Shown in pieces: positions 39,757-47,567 of a stretch of 64,000 nt of DNA (the first letter of the stretch is position 1; each line of letters starts with the position of its first letter). Where the stretch lies: assembly GCF_000619925.1 (NCBI RefSeq), contig NZ_JHVB01000010.1, positions 1-64,000 on the forward strand, written 5' to 3'. Under the pieces are notes generated by a model that did not search any database, had not been told where the DNA came from, and saw only the letters and a program-made list of their open reading frames with translations. The DNA comes from Treponema sp. C6A8 (GTDB taxonomy: Bacteria > Spirochaetota > Spirochaetia > Treponematales > Treponemataceae). The position numbers and the translations under genes are program-made.

Positions 39757-40134
39757 ATGAAAATGAGATTTTTTAAGTGCAAACATTGTGGCAAAGTTAT
39801 TGCAATTCTTAAGGAAACAGATGTTCCAACAATCTGCTGCGGCGAGGAAATGGTAGAGCTTCACGCCGGAACTACTGACGGTGCAGTTGAAAAGCATGTT
39901 CCTGTAGTAACAACTCATGACAATATTGTAGAAATTAACGTTGGTTCGGTTGCCCACCCAATGGAAGACAAGCACTATATCGAATGGATTGCCCTTCAGT
40001 CGGCTCAGGGAATTCACATTAAAACTTTGAAGCCGGGCCAGGAACCTAAGGCAACATTTGCAGTTGTAGACGGCAATACGGTAAATGAAGCCTATGCCTA
40101 CTGTAATCTGCACGGTCTCTGGTCTTCAAAGTAG
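39757..40134 (+). CDS. dfx: desulfoferrodoxin (superoxide reductase)
   Basis: 125 residues from the ATG behind AAGGAG; the longer frame to 39643 runs through the promoter. Two iron centres: centre I (desulforedoxin-like) by CKHC and the CC pair in TICCGEEM; centre II by His residues in EKHVPVV and HPMEDKHYIEWI, with Cys and His in YCNLHGLW. It reduces superoxide to peroxide without making oxygen, a typical anaerobe defence, complementing rubrerythrin. A TATAAT-like box lies at 39711-39718. Monocistronic. Confidence 0.95.
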   Translation: MKMRFFKCKHCGKVIAILKETDVPTICCGEEMVELHAGTTDGAVEKHVPVVTTHDNIVEINVGSVAHPMEDKHYIEWIALQSAQGIHIKTLKPGQEPKATFAVVDGNTVNEAYAYCNLHGLWSSK

Positions 40135-40144
40135 AAAAAAAATG

Positions 40145-40168
40145 GGCGAGTTGAATTACCAACTCGCC
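40145..40168 (-). terminator. terminator of the response-regulator gene
   Basis: On the minus strand GGCGAGTTG and CAACTCGCC pair, followed by CATTTTTTTT. It lies at the end of the GC-rich repeat copy 2. Confidence 0.75.
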
Positions 40169-40232
40169 TTCCGGGCTCCACTACGTTCGGTGCTTCGCAC
40201 TTCCCCTCCAGCCTCGCGCCTGGGGTCGCCTT
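40145..40232. repeat. GC-rich intergenic repeat, copy 2 (reverse)
   Basis: On the minus strand it reads GTGCGAAGCACCGAACGTAG then GGAGCCCGGAAGGCGA, matching 3980-4075. It touches the stop of the response regulator. Confidence 0.65.
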
Positions 40233-40914
40233 AATTTTTTCTGTATAACATACTAGGTCTTCCGCCGGTTTCGTAATTAATGCTTTCTTCCACTTCACCG
40301 CTTCCAACCAAAAAGTTCATGTATCGTCTGATTGTTACAGAAGAAAGGCCTACCTTATCAGCAATTGCTTCTCCAGTACACCAGCCGTCCTTTGAAACAT
40401 TCTCTTCAAAATAATCACGAATCAAACTGAGGGTTTTTTCCTGAATTCCTTTCGGATATTCCTTTCCGCCCGCTTTTGTCGTATTTGTGATGATGCTGTC
40501 TACGCTGCTCTGATTCAAAACTGCAGAATCCTTAAAGGCCTTGCGGTTTGCCAGGAATTTTTCAAGCGCAATCTGAAAGCGTTCATAGGCAAATGGCTTA
40601 ATCAAAAAGTCGATAACGCCCAGGTGCATTGTGTCTTCAAGTGTTGCAACGTCGTTTGCGGCCGTTACCATAATTACTTCGGAGCTGATTTTTTTCTGCC
40701 GGATATTTTTCAAAGTTTCAATGCCGTCCATATCAGGCATGTAAACGTCCAGAATCACAAGGTCGGTAGGATTTGCTTCAAGAAAATCCAGGGCGTCTTT
40801 TCCGTTGCGGCAGCTCCCGATTACCTTGAACTGCTTGTTTTTGCAGACATACTGCTCGTTTATCATTGCGACCATAGGGTCGTCATCAACTATCAGAACT
40901 TTGTAAGAATCCAT
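40231..40914 (-). CDS. response regulator, CitB/DcuR family
   Basis: 227 residues. Receiver domain 1-122: acidic pocket DDD (9-11 region), phosphorylation Asp in VILDVYMPDMDG, Thr in MVTAA and Lys in LIKPF. The output domain (about 165-225) is the winged helix of the CitB/DcuR group (GWCTGEAIADKVGLSSVTIR, RRYMNFLVGSGEVEE). Its start overlaps the kinase stop (TAATG), so the pair is translationally coupled. Relatives control C4-dicarboxylate or citrate use; no such transporter is next to it, so the target is open. Confidence 0.88.
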   Translation of the reverse strand: MDSYKVLIVDDDPMVAMINEQYVCKNKQFKVIGSCRNGKDALDFLEANPTDLVILDVYMPDMDGIETLKNIRQKKISSEVIMVTAANDVATLEDTMHLGVIDFLIKPFAYERFQIALEKFLANRKAFKDSAVLNQSSVDSIITNTTKAGGKEYPKGIQEKTLSLIRDYFEENVSKDGWCTGEAIADKVGLSSVTIRRYMNFLVGSGEVEESINYETGGRPSMLYRKN

Positions 40915-42527
40915 TATTCAGCCTCCACCTGAGAATCTGAGCCATTCTTCTTGAATGTTACCATAAATGAGGTGCCTACGCCCACCTGACTTTCAAAGCT
41001 TATATTTCCGCCAAGGCTTTCAATCAGTTGTTTTGTGTGGTAGAGGCCAACTCCTCGTCCCTTTCCCTTTGTTGAAAATCCGTTTAAGAAGACGTTTTCG
41101 TAATTTTCCGGGGCAATTCCGCAGCCTGTATCATCTACAGTGATTAAAAGCTCGCCCGGCTGGGTAAATACTCCGAATTCCAGCTCGCGTAAATCAGAAT
41201 TTGTTGAATTCATAGAGTCCAGGGCGTTATCAATCAGATTTCCGACAATTGTAACCAGGGCTTCTGACGGCAGGTTGATGTCAGAATTTTTGTAAGAAAT
41301 TCCCTCGCGCAGGATAAAACGCACATTACATTCAGAACTTCGGGCGATTTTTCCAATCAAAAGGGCAGCTAAGGTTGCGTTATCAACGGCGTGCATAATG
41401 ACGCTTAAAGTTTCCCGTTGAATAATAGAAATATTTTCAATGTAGGAAACAGCCTTTTCGTACTGTCCGATCTGGATGAGGCCCAAGATTACGTGAAGTT
41501 TGTTTGTAAAATCGTGGTTGTTTGCCCGCATGGAATCAACAAGGTATTTTGTGCCCGAAAGATCTTCCATCAGTTTTGTGTATTCAGTCCGGTCGTGAAG
41601 AATGGCCGCTGCACCGATTACGCTGTTTTCTTCTTTAATCGGGATACAGTCAATCAGAACCGGAGTTTTATTTTCCAGAGTTTCCTGAAGTCCGAATTGA
41701 GAAGTTCCGTCGCTGATTACAGGCATAAGGAATTTTTCTGCAAAAACGTTCTTTTTTATCAGCTCGACTTTTTCATTTTCACCGCAGCAGTTGAGAATTT
41801 TTTTTGCAACGCCGTTTGAAAACTGAATGTTGCCGTGGCGGTCAATGGCGATGATTCCGTCGTTAATCGATTCAAGAATGTTGTCGCGGATTTTATACAT
41901 CGAAGTAAAGGTATCCGGCTCAAAACCAAGCAGGCGTTTTTTGATTTTATGGGAAACTCCCTTTGAAAGGAAAAACTCAATCAGAATTGCGCCAAGAGTG
42001 ATTGCTGCAAAAAGCATGATTGTCTTGATTGTAATTGAGTGAATTGTTGTTTTAAGCACGATTGCCATCAAAAAGCCGTCGTAATTTCCGTCCTTGTCAA
42101 AAAGGGCGTAGTAGGTTCTTCGCTGAGGGCCGGAAGGACCTATGTCACTTTCTGTGTAAAAACCGTTCTGATGCTGGGTAAGGTCAGGCACTTTTCCGTC
42201 GTAGAGGGTGCCTATTAAAGCATGATTTGTGTGGTAAAGTCTGATATGGCTTTTGTCTACAATAGAAATGACGTCAACTTCCGGCAGGCTCTGCTCGACT
42301 GAATCAAAATAAGAGCGTAAATCTTCCGGTGAATAGTCCCGTGTAAAGCTGTAAAGGCGGGAAATCAATTCTGCCGTGTTCTGCAGGTTTAAGTCGAAGG
42401 CCTTGTCGTGGGCATTTACGTTGATGGCGGCCCCGCCGAGACTGAAGAGAATTGTAATAATGATGATAAGAAGAAGATGAGTGTGCTGGATTTCTCTTCT
42501 GATATTGTCTGCCGATTTATTTTTCAT
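40914..42527 (-). CDS. sensor histidine kinase, CitA/DcuS family
   Basis: 537 residues. Membrane segment near 15-38, an extracytoplasmic PDC-like sensor (about 39-165; contains IVDKSHIRLYHTNHALIGTLY), second membrane helix near 170-188, a PAS domain (about 205-310; GIIAIDRHGNIQFSN) and the kinase core. The phosphorylated His is in ANNHDFTNKLHVILGLIQIG, the form typical of this family. ATP-binding boxes: VGNLIDNALDS (N), TVDDTGCGI (G1), FSTKGKGRGVGLYHTK (F/G2). It senses a small acid outside the cell by family analogy. The ligand is not deducible. Confidence 0.88.
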   Translation of the reverse strand: MKNKSADNIRREIQHTHLLLIIIITILFSLGGAAINVNAHDKAFDLNLQNTAELISRLYSFTRDYSPEDLRSYFDSVEQSLPEVDVISIVDKSHIRLYHTNHALIGTLYDGKVPDLTQHQNGFYTESDIGPSGPQRRTYYALFDKDGNYDGFLMAIVLKTTIHSITIKTIMLFAAITLGAILIEFFLSKGVSHKIKKRLLGFEPDTFTSMYKIRDNILESINDGIIAIDRHGNIQFSNGVAKKILNCCGENEKVELIKKNVFAEKFLMPVISDGTSQFGLQETLENKTPVLIDCIPIKEENSVIGAAAILHDRTEYTKLMEDLSGTKYLVDSMRANNHDFTNKLHVILGLIQIGQYEKAVSYIENISIIQRETLSVIMHAVDNATLAALLIGKIARSSECNVRFILREGISYKNSDINLPSEALVTIVGNLIDNALDSMNSTNSDLRELEFGVFTQPGELLITVDDTGCGIAPENYENVFLNGFSTKGKGRGVGLYHTKQLIESLGGNISFESQVGVGTSFMVTFKKNGSDSQVEAE

Positions 42528-42630
42528 ATTTTAATTTTAACACAAAATAGCTTTTTAAGGCTTTTTTAACTCTTTTTAAACTAAAAAAAATGAAAAAAAC
42601 TTGGAAAATATTTTTCTTTCTTTCAAAAAA

Positions 42631-42713
42631 TTGTGAATTTTTTGGACTGGATTATACTAAGGTCAAGATTAAAAAATGGTAAAGCTAAAAAATTGCTGCA
42701 TCGCAATTTTTCT
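42631..42713 (+). promoter_or_regulatory. promoter and leader hairpin of the PQ-loop/SGNH pair
   Basis: TTGTGA (42631-42636) and TATACT (42653-42658), spacer 16. The leader of about 110 bases contains AAAAATTGC/GCAATTTTT (about 42690-42713), with a second stem GCCCGC/GCGGGC before ACACAGGAG. The last part resembles the rubrerythrin leader. The first stem may act as an attenuator. Confidence 0.5.
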
Positions 42714-42775
42714 TAACGCTTTGCTATAGAACACCGCCCGCTCTGACCGGCGGGCTTACACAGGAGTTAGATAAA

Positions 42776-43090
42776 ATGTCTTTAGCACCGATTTTTGAAA
42801 GCCTTATGCTTATCTGTTTTGGTTTTTCTTGGCCTTTGAATGTTCTTAAAGCTTACAGAGCACGCACAGCAAAAGGAACAAGTCTTCCATTTATCCTTTT
42901 GATTATTACCGGTTATATTGCTGGTATTATCGCAAAGTTCTTGAATCATGCTGTCGGTTATGTTCTTGTTGTTTACTTCCTGAACCTGACAATCGTTACA
43001 ACAAATCTTCTGGTTTATTTCAGAAATCGTGCATTAGATAAGAGAACAGCAGTTATCAGCTATCCAAAACGTGAAACTTTGGGTGCATAA
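42776..43090 (+). CDS. small membrane protein, PQ-loop/SemiSWEET-like
   Basis: 104 residues with three hydrophobic helices (about 7-22, 38-58, 63-86). SWPLNVLKAYRARTAKGTSL carries the PQ-loop-like pattern (P-x-x-x-K..R..T.G.S) of SWEET/SemiSWEET half transporters, with Pro-Leu-Asn in place of Pro-Gln. SemiSWEETs of about this size dimerise to move sugars. The AGGAG ribosome-binding site and preferred codons point to strong expression. The next gene follows after 23 bases with CGGAGG, so the two are probably one operon. The assignment is by pattern only. Confidence 0.55.
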   Translation: MSLAPIFESLMLICFGFSWPLNVLKAYRARTAKGTSLPFILLIITGYIAGIIAKFLNHAVGYVLVVYFLNLTIVTTNLLVYFRNRALDKRTAVISYPKRETLGA

Positions 43091-43113
43091 AATATAAAAA
43101 CGGAGGTAACATT

Positions 43114-43740
43114 ATGAAAGCATTTGATTTTGATTTTTACAGATTTCCTAAAGTTGAAAAAGCAAAGGATATGACAGTTTTGTTTGGAGGAAGCACAGCA
43201 AAAGTAATTCCTGTTGCTGAACTTTGCAAATCTTTCGGTTTCAACTTTAAGGTTGAAAACGCAAGTCTAGAAAATCTTTCTATTAAAAATGCAAAAGTAC
43301 AGTTCAAACATGCAGCAGAATCTTTGAAAGCTGAAGCTCTTATCGTTCAGATTGGCGAAAACGATATTGAACTTTTCAAGTCAAACCCAACAGAATTCGA
43401 TTCTCTCTATCTTGATTTCATTAGTTACCTCAAATCTGTTAATTCTAAAATGAGAATCCAGCTTGTTTCAATTTGCAATCCAACTGCAAGCCAGACAATC
43501 GGCGACATGAACCGCCACATCAAGGCAATTGCATCTTCTGAACGCTGCGAATTCTTCAACATTGAAAGCGCAAAACTCTGGAAGCCATGCTCAACAACTG
43601 CCGCTGCTTCATTCCTCTACCGTGTAGGATTTGACAGCCAGCTTACAGTTAAGCATCCGCTTTACGACACAGCAAAGGCTTTGTTCAGCTATCTCTATTC
43701 TGAAAACGCCATTGTTGAAACACACAGAAACGCTTCTTAG
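43114..43740 (+). CDS. SGNH-hydrolase-like cytoplasmic protein
   Basis: 208 residues without signal peptide. SGNH pattern: nucleophile Ser27 in LFGGSTAK, Asn in VQIGENDIELF (the GxND block, near residue 88), and a His in VKHPLYDTAKALFSYLY near the C-terminus. Enzymes of this fold are esterases, acyl- or deacylases on sugars and lipids. The pairing with a sugar-facilitator-like protein suggests action on an imported acylated small molecule, but this is inference. Codon use is strongly biased toward preferred codons. A clear terminator follows. Confidence 0.6.
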   Translation: MKAFDFDFYRFPKVEKAKDMTVLFGGSTAKVIPVAELCKSFGFNFKVENASLENLSIKNAKVQFKHAAESLKAEALIVQIGENDIELFKSNPTEFDSLYLDFISYLKSVNSKMRIQLVSICNPTASQTIGDMNRHIKAIASSERCEFFNIESAKLWKPCSTTAAASFLYRVGFDSQLTVKHPLYDTAKALFSYLYSENAIVETHRNAS

Positions 43741-43881
43741 TAAAATAGTTTTTTAGGATTATAAATCCACCAATATTACGGAACCGGTACAATTCCACTA
43801 AAAATGTCAGCATATTGAGCGGTTCCTAGCAACTGCTTCGCAGTTGTATTCAGAAATTAATCCACCAATAATAAAACCTTT

Positions 43882-43916
43882 CCCCAGGGCAAGTTTTGTT
43901 CTGGGGATTTTTTTTA
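43882..43916 (+). terminator. terminator after the SGNH gene
   Basis: CCCCAG and CTGGGG stem with a T-rich loop, followed by ATTTTTTTT. AATCCACCAATA occurs twice nearby (about 43763 and 43860). Confidence 0.85.
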
Positions 43917-43936
43917 ACGTTAATAAATAATTTTAA

Positions 43937-44092
43937 TAAAACTAGCACGAGGGAGCGGTTCATGGGATAAAAACACTTTTTTTGTGGTGGTCGCGAAAGC
44001 GACCTGTTCTATAGTTTCTTTGCCACAAAAAACGTGTAGCGCATTATTGCGCGGTTTTGCACCATGAACTGCGACCGGGAGCTTTTTTTTTT
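43937..44092. repeat. palindromic element A, copy 5 (reverse orientation)
   Basis: Read on the minus strand: AAGCTCCCGGTCGC, stem GTTCATGG/CCATGAAC, hairpin GCGCA-ATAA-TGCGC, stem ACGTTTTTTGTGG/CCACAAAAAAAGTGT, inner hairpin GGTCGC...GCGACC, joint AAAGAAACTAT. Its stems are the most different from the other copies, yet fully paired. It lies between the SGNH terminator and the phe leader promoter. Confidence 0.85.
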
Positions 44093-44112
44093 AGAAAAAA
44101 TCTTTTATTTAT

Positions 44113-44141
44113 TTGACACAGAAAAATAAATCCGCTATATT
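44113..44141 (+). promoter_or_regulatory. promoter of the phenylalanine leader and aroF-pheA
   Basis: TTGACA (44113-44118), 17-base spacer, TATATT (44136-44141). Transcription should start near 44148, giving a leader of about 355 bases before the structural gene. Confidence 0.85.
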
Positions 44142-44192
44142 TTCCTAGTTTTAGTGTGCTTTTGCGCGCTTATCTTTACATGGAGGCTGAAA

Positions 44193-44342
44193 ATGACTTT
44201 TAATTTTTCCTTTAAAAGCTTTAACTTTTTCTCATTTAGCTTTTTTAGCTTTGCATTTTCAGCATTTTTTAATGGTAAAGATATGGCGTTTGGAGGTAAA
44301 AGCACATGGAAAACTGGAAGAAAAATAGAAGAAATAAGATAA
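44193..44342 (+). CDS. phenylalanine-rich leader peptide
   Basis: 49 residues starting MTFNFSFKSFNFFSFSFF. Thirteen of the first 27 residues are Phe, mixed with Ser. GGAGG lies seven bases before the ATG. It sits downstream of a consensus promoter and upstream of a terminator hairpin and a gene for phenylalanine synthesis, so ribosome stalling at Phe codons during Phe shortage can control transcription, as in the E. coli pheA leader. Compared with the classical 15-residue leader it is long, and its Phe run ends over 100 bases before the terminator stem, so the mechanism may differ in detail. Confidence 0.8.
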   Translation: MTFNFSFKSFNFFSFSFFSFAFSAFFNGKDMAFGGKSTWKTGRKIEEIR

Positions 44343-44461
44343 ACTCAAATACAGCACTGAATCATCTGATTCATACTGACATTAAAGCGATATTATTTTT
44401 ACTGGGATTCGACAGCCGAAGCCATAGTAATGATAATGTCGCTTTTTTTGTCTTTAAATAG
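44306..44461 (+). CDS. second short leader ORF running through the terminator
   Basis: 51 residues, MENWKKNRRNKINSNTALNH onward, ending AFFVFK. It has its own GGAGG (44292-44296) nine bases before the ATG. It overlaps the Phe-rich ORF in another frame by 37 bases and spans the whole terminator stem, with Phe codons falling in the T tract. Translation of it would unfold the terminator, so it could be a real part of the control device. It could also be chance. Confidence 0.4.
   Translation: MENWKKNRRNKINSNTALNHLIHTDIKAILFLLGFDSRSHSNDNVAFFVFK
44384..44449 (+). terminator. attenuator terminator before aroF-pheA
   Basis: AAAGCGATATTAT..TTACT pairs with AGTAATGATAATGTCGCTTT around a loop, followed by TTTTTT. 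A smaller hairpin TGAATCA-TC-TGATTCA (about 44358-44373) lies just upstream. The antiterminator partner was not resolved by eye. Confidence 0.8.
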
Positions 44462-44503
44462 TTTTTCTCAATCAAACAATTATTTTTATATAGGAGATAA
44501 ACT

Positions 44504-46246
44504 ATGGAAACAAAACCTTACAAATTAGCAAGCAGAGAATATAAAAAAGAAGATACAGTTGTGGAAATCCCTAACAGCCGCGGGCAGATTGTGCGCGTGG
44601 GAGGGCCTAGAATAGTTACGATGGCGGGGCCATGTGCGGTAGAAAGCAGGGAACAGATGATGGAAATTGCGGCTTCGGTTGCGGCATGCGGGGCTGTCAT
44701 GCTGAGGGGAGGGGCCTACAAGCCAAGAACTTCGCCTTACTCTTTTCAGGGACTTGGCGAAGAGGGATTGAAATACCTTCGCGAGGCAAGTGACAAGTAC
44801 GGTCTTCCAATCGTTACGGAAATTGTTGATACATCGCTTGTGGACGTGATGGAAAAATACGGGGTGGATGTTTACCAGATTGGCGCGCGAAACATGCAGA
44901 ACTTTGAGCTTTTGAAAAAGGTCGGAGCGCTTGGTAAGCCTGTAATTTTGAAGCGGGGTCTTGCGGCTACAATTGACGATCTTTTGATGAGTGCGGAATA
45001 CCTGCTTTCAAGCGGCACCGAAAAAGTAATTTTGTGCGAGCGCGGTATCAGGACTTTTGAGCGTGCTACCCGCAACACTCTGGATTTGAGTGCCGTTCCT
45101 GTTTTACGAAGTCTTACCCACCTTCCGATTATTGTTGACCCGAGCCATGCGGTTGGAATCCGCAGTATGATTCCGCAGATGGGACTTGCGGCAATTGCCA
45201 GCGGAGCAGACGGCATTATTGTAGAAGTTCATAATCACCCGGAAAAGGCCATGAGCGACGGACCTCAGGCGCTTCTTCCAGAACAGTTTGATAAGCTTAT
45301 GCACGATGTAGAAGCTTTTGCGCCGGTTTTGGGAAAGGCAGTTGCTCACATACGTGATGATGAAGCGGCTCACGATAGCCACGCGGTAGTTAAGACTAAA
45401 AAATCGGAGGAGCCGCACGAAGTAATCTGTTCTTTCAGCGGAAAGCGCGGTGCTTATGCAGAGCAGGCAATCAACCGCTATTTTGACGGCGACAATGTCC
45501 GCGCTCAGGCAGAGGATTCTTTTGCGGGAATCTTCCAGGCAGTTACGGACGGAAAATCTGATTTTGGTATGGTTCCGATTGAAAACTCTCTTGCCGGCAC
45601 TATTTACGAAAACTACGATAACTTTACCCGCTTTGCCGATGTTGAAATTATCGGGTCGATTACACTGAACGTGCGCCATGCCCTGCTTGGCGTGAAGGGA
45701 GCAAAGCTTTCTGACGTAAAAAAAGTTTATTCTCACCCACAGGCTTTGAGTCAGTGCAAAAAGTTCCTTGATTCTCATGCAGACTGGGAAAAAATTGACG
45801 CAGTTTCGACTGCGACTGCCGCAAACAATGTGCGCGACTGGAACAGTAAGGAAAATGCGGCGATTGCGAGCGAAAATAATGCCGCTTTGTACGGCCTTGA
45901 AGTTTTGCAGGAAGACATTGAAAACAACCCGGGAAACTTCACCCGCTTTATGGTGATTGCCGCCAAGGACAAGCACCCTGCAATCAAGATTCAGTCCAGC
46001 AAGCCTTCAAATGCCACCTTTATCTTTAAGACAAAGAACGAGCACGGTGCCCTCTACCGCACTCTTGGCGTTTTTGACAGTCACAAGCTCAACCTTACCC
46101 GCCTTGAATCCCGCCCGATTGGAGGAGAGCCGTGGAAGTACTGGTTCTTCGCGGTAGCGGACATTAAGGGCAAAAAAGACGTGGAAGAGGTATTGGCAGA
46201 TTTAAGGGACGCTACGGAAGAGGTAAGAGTTCTGGGAATTTACTGA
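44504..46246 (+). CDS. DAHP synthase (type I-beta) fused to prephenate dehydratase with ACT domain
   Basis: 580 residues. Residues 30-285: DAHP synthase of the AroG/KDO8P-like I-beta group ([65 protein letters not shown]). Residues 308-490: prephenate dehydratase ([37 protein letters not shown], the NFTRFMVIA catalytic Thr-Arg-Phe). Residues 495-575: ACT domain ([39 protein letters not shown] type). One chain thus carries the first step of the shikimate pathway and a late step to phenylpyruvate. The ACT domain should give Phe feedback to both. Controlled by the Phe leader upstream; terminator after it. Confidence 0.92.
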   Translation: METKPYKLASREYKKEDTVVEIPNSRGQIVRVGGPRIVTMAGPCAVESREQMMEIAASVAACGAVMLRGGAYKPRTSPYSFQGLGEEGLKYLREASDKYGLPIVTEIVDTSLVDVMEKYGVDVYQIGARNMQNFELLKKVGALGKPVILKRGLAATIDDLLMSAEYLLSSGTEKVILCERGIRTFERATRNTLDLSAVPVLRSLTHLPIIVDPSHAVGIRSMIPQMGLAAIASGADGIIVEVHNHPEKAMSDGPQALLPEQFDKLMHDVEAFAPVLGKAVAHIRDDEAAHDSHAVVKTKKSEEPHEVICSFSGKRGAYAEQAINRYFDGDNVRAQAEDSFAGIFQAVTDGKSDFGMVPIENSLAGTIYENYDNFTRFADVEIIGSITLNVRHALLGVKGAKLSDVKKVYSHPQALSQCKKFLDSHADWEKIDAVSTATAANNVRDWNSKENAAIASENNAALYGLEVLQEDIENNPGNFTRFMVIAAKDKHPAIKIQSSKPSNATFIFKTKNEHGALYRTLGVFDSHKLNLTRLESRPIGGEPWKYWFFAVADIKGKKDVEEVLADLRDATEEVRVLGIY

Positions 46247-46265
46247 TAATAACATTTGTCTAGTA

Positions 46266-46314
46266 AACTGGCAAAAAATATTTAAAAATCTTAAAATTTT
46301 TTGCCAGTTTTTTG
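46266..46314 (+). terminator. terminator after aroF-pheA
   Basis: ACTGGCAAAAAAT and ATTTTTTGCCAGT pair, followed by TTTTT. Confidence 0.85.
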
Positions 46315-46389
46315 TCAAAACCTCAAACTCTTGGAAATTATATAGATAAGGAATTATTTCTAAATCTTATTTTTTTCTGGAGTTTTTCT

Positions 46390-47004
46390 ATGGCAAAGAA
46401 AAATCGTACTTTTCAGGACACTGTGTTTACGGATTTGTTTGGTGCAGACCGTGACTGTAAAGAAAACTTTATTTCGCTTTATAACGCTATTTCTGGAAGT
46501 GATTATAAAGTTGATGAAACGCCCATGGAGCGTAAAAGAATTGAACAGTCATTAATCAAAACTTTTAATAATGATGTAAGCTGGAACTGACGGTTACAGT
46601 TTTTGGACTGCTCAAAGTCAGAAAATTTGCCGTTACAGAAAAATTGTGATATTCTAAAGCAGTATTCAAGATTTATAGAGATTGTAAACCAAAATTATGA
46701 CCCGGAAAATAAACTGGAAAGTTTTAAGACGGCAATAAGGCAGTCAATTTCTGAGGATAATCTTTCTGAATACTTACAACGAAAATCCAAGGAGGTTATA
46801 AATATGCTGATAGCAGAATACAGTTATGAAGATGATATCGCTGCAAAACAGGAAGAAGCCTTTGAGGATGGACAGGAAGCTAAGGCAATTGAATCTGCCA
46901 CTAATCTGCTTAAAATGAATCTATGCTCACATGAACAAATTGCGCAGGCTATAAATCTCCCTTTGGAAAAAGTAAAAGAACTGGCTGCAGGTTTGAAGGG
47001 ATAA
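46390..47004 (+). pseudogene. Rpn-type nuclease gene with internal deletion and in-frame stop, copy 3
   Basis: One frame of 204 codons with a TGA at 46588-46590. The first part (MAKKNRTFQDTVFTDLFGAD ... SLIKTFNNDVSWN) matches the N-terminus of Rpn proteins. After the stop, LQKNCDILKQYSRFIEIVNQ matches LQKKCKALYDYSNFVANVR of the intact copies. The stretch between, holding the D...E.Q catalytic core (about 110 residues), is missing. The C-terminus NLLKMNLCSHEQIAQAINLP resembles that of copy 2, not copy 1. The start has GGAG upstream. It cannot be a nuclease. Confidence 0.75.
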
Positions 47005-47271
47005 CGGGGCGTTATGCCCCCTTCCCAGTCGCAACTCACAGCTTGCTAACGCGCGGTTTCGCTCCGCTCAACTGCCTTCGGCACTGTTCGTTTCTCGCGC
47101 CGGGGCAAGTTTTCAATTGTAAATTTAACCTTCCCAATCAAAAATTCTCCCCTAAAAATTTCGCTTCGCGAAAAATGTTCAGTGTACACTGAACATAGGA
47201 TTGCATAGATCCTATGTTGCGAAAACTTCGCTACGCTCGTTTTCGCAACATAGTTGTGGGGGAAAAATTTT
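47005..47271. other. palindrome-rich non-coding stretch
   Basis: Contains a GC-rich repeat-like part (47005-47105), then TGTTCAGTGTACACTGAACA (about 47178-47197, a perfect 20-base palindrome), ATAGGAT/ATCCTAT, and ATGTTGCGAAAAC/GTTTTCGCAACAT. The last hairpin ends 20 bases before the next ATG. No gene seen. Confidence 0.5.
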
Positions 47272-47565
47272 ATGGATTTATTAAACAGATATTACTTATA
47301 CCTTTTGGCATTAGGCTATACTGTTCATTCAACTAAGAATACACAAAACAGTATAACAAACTATGTTGATGCTGTAGACAATGTAGCTAATTGGGAACAA
47401 AAAAGTATTGATGAACTTGCAAGAGATATTAATAGTGTAATTCCTTTATATTCAAAAGGTGGGGCAAAGTATTCACAAGTTAGCAAGAACAATACTAGGA
47501 CTTTGCAAGGCCTTATTCATTTTAAGGAATTTGTAGAAAAAAATTATAGTGCATATAGGGAATAA
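47272..47565 (+). CDS. small alpha-helical protein, unknown
   Basis: 97 residues from the ATG behind a G-rich stretch; a TTG start at 47254 would add six residues. It reads YLYLLALGYTVHSTKNTQNS ... LARDINSVIPLYSKGGAKYS ... NTRTLQGLIHFKEFVEK. The pattern (a 'ylGys..T' start, an amphipathic helix, 'YdkgG', a basic turn and 'ALi.FkeF') resembles the helical core-binding region of tyrosine recombinases or a domain fused to nucleases in other bacteria, but I cannot name it. No catalytic residues are visible. It is AT-rich compared with core genes and sits in a decayed accessory region; the lipoprotein-like gene follows two bases later. Confidence 0.5.
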   Translation: MDLLNRYYLYLLALGYTVHSTKNTQNSITNYVDAVDNVANWEQKSIDELARDINSVIPLYSKGGAKYSQVSKNNTRTLQGLIHFKEFVEKNYSAYRE

Positions 47566-47567
47566 TT

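Noticed and set aside
40914-42527. Assignment as a fumarate or citrate sensor with a named gene symbol
   Set aside because: Family membership is clear, but no dicarboxylate or citrate transporter or enzyme is adjacent to support a ligand.
45104-45976. A 290-codon minus-strand frame opposite the aroF-pheA fusion
   Set aside because: It is a shadow of the fully conserved DAHP synthase-prephenate dehydratase frame.
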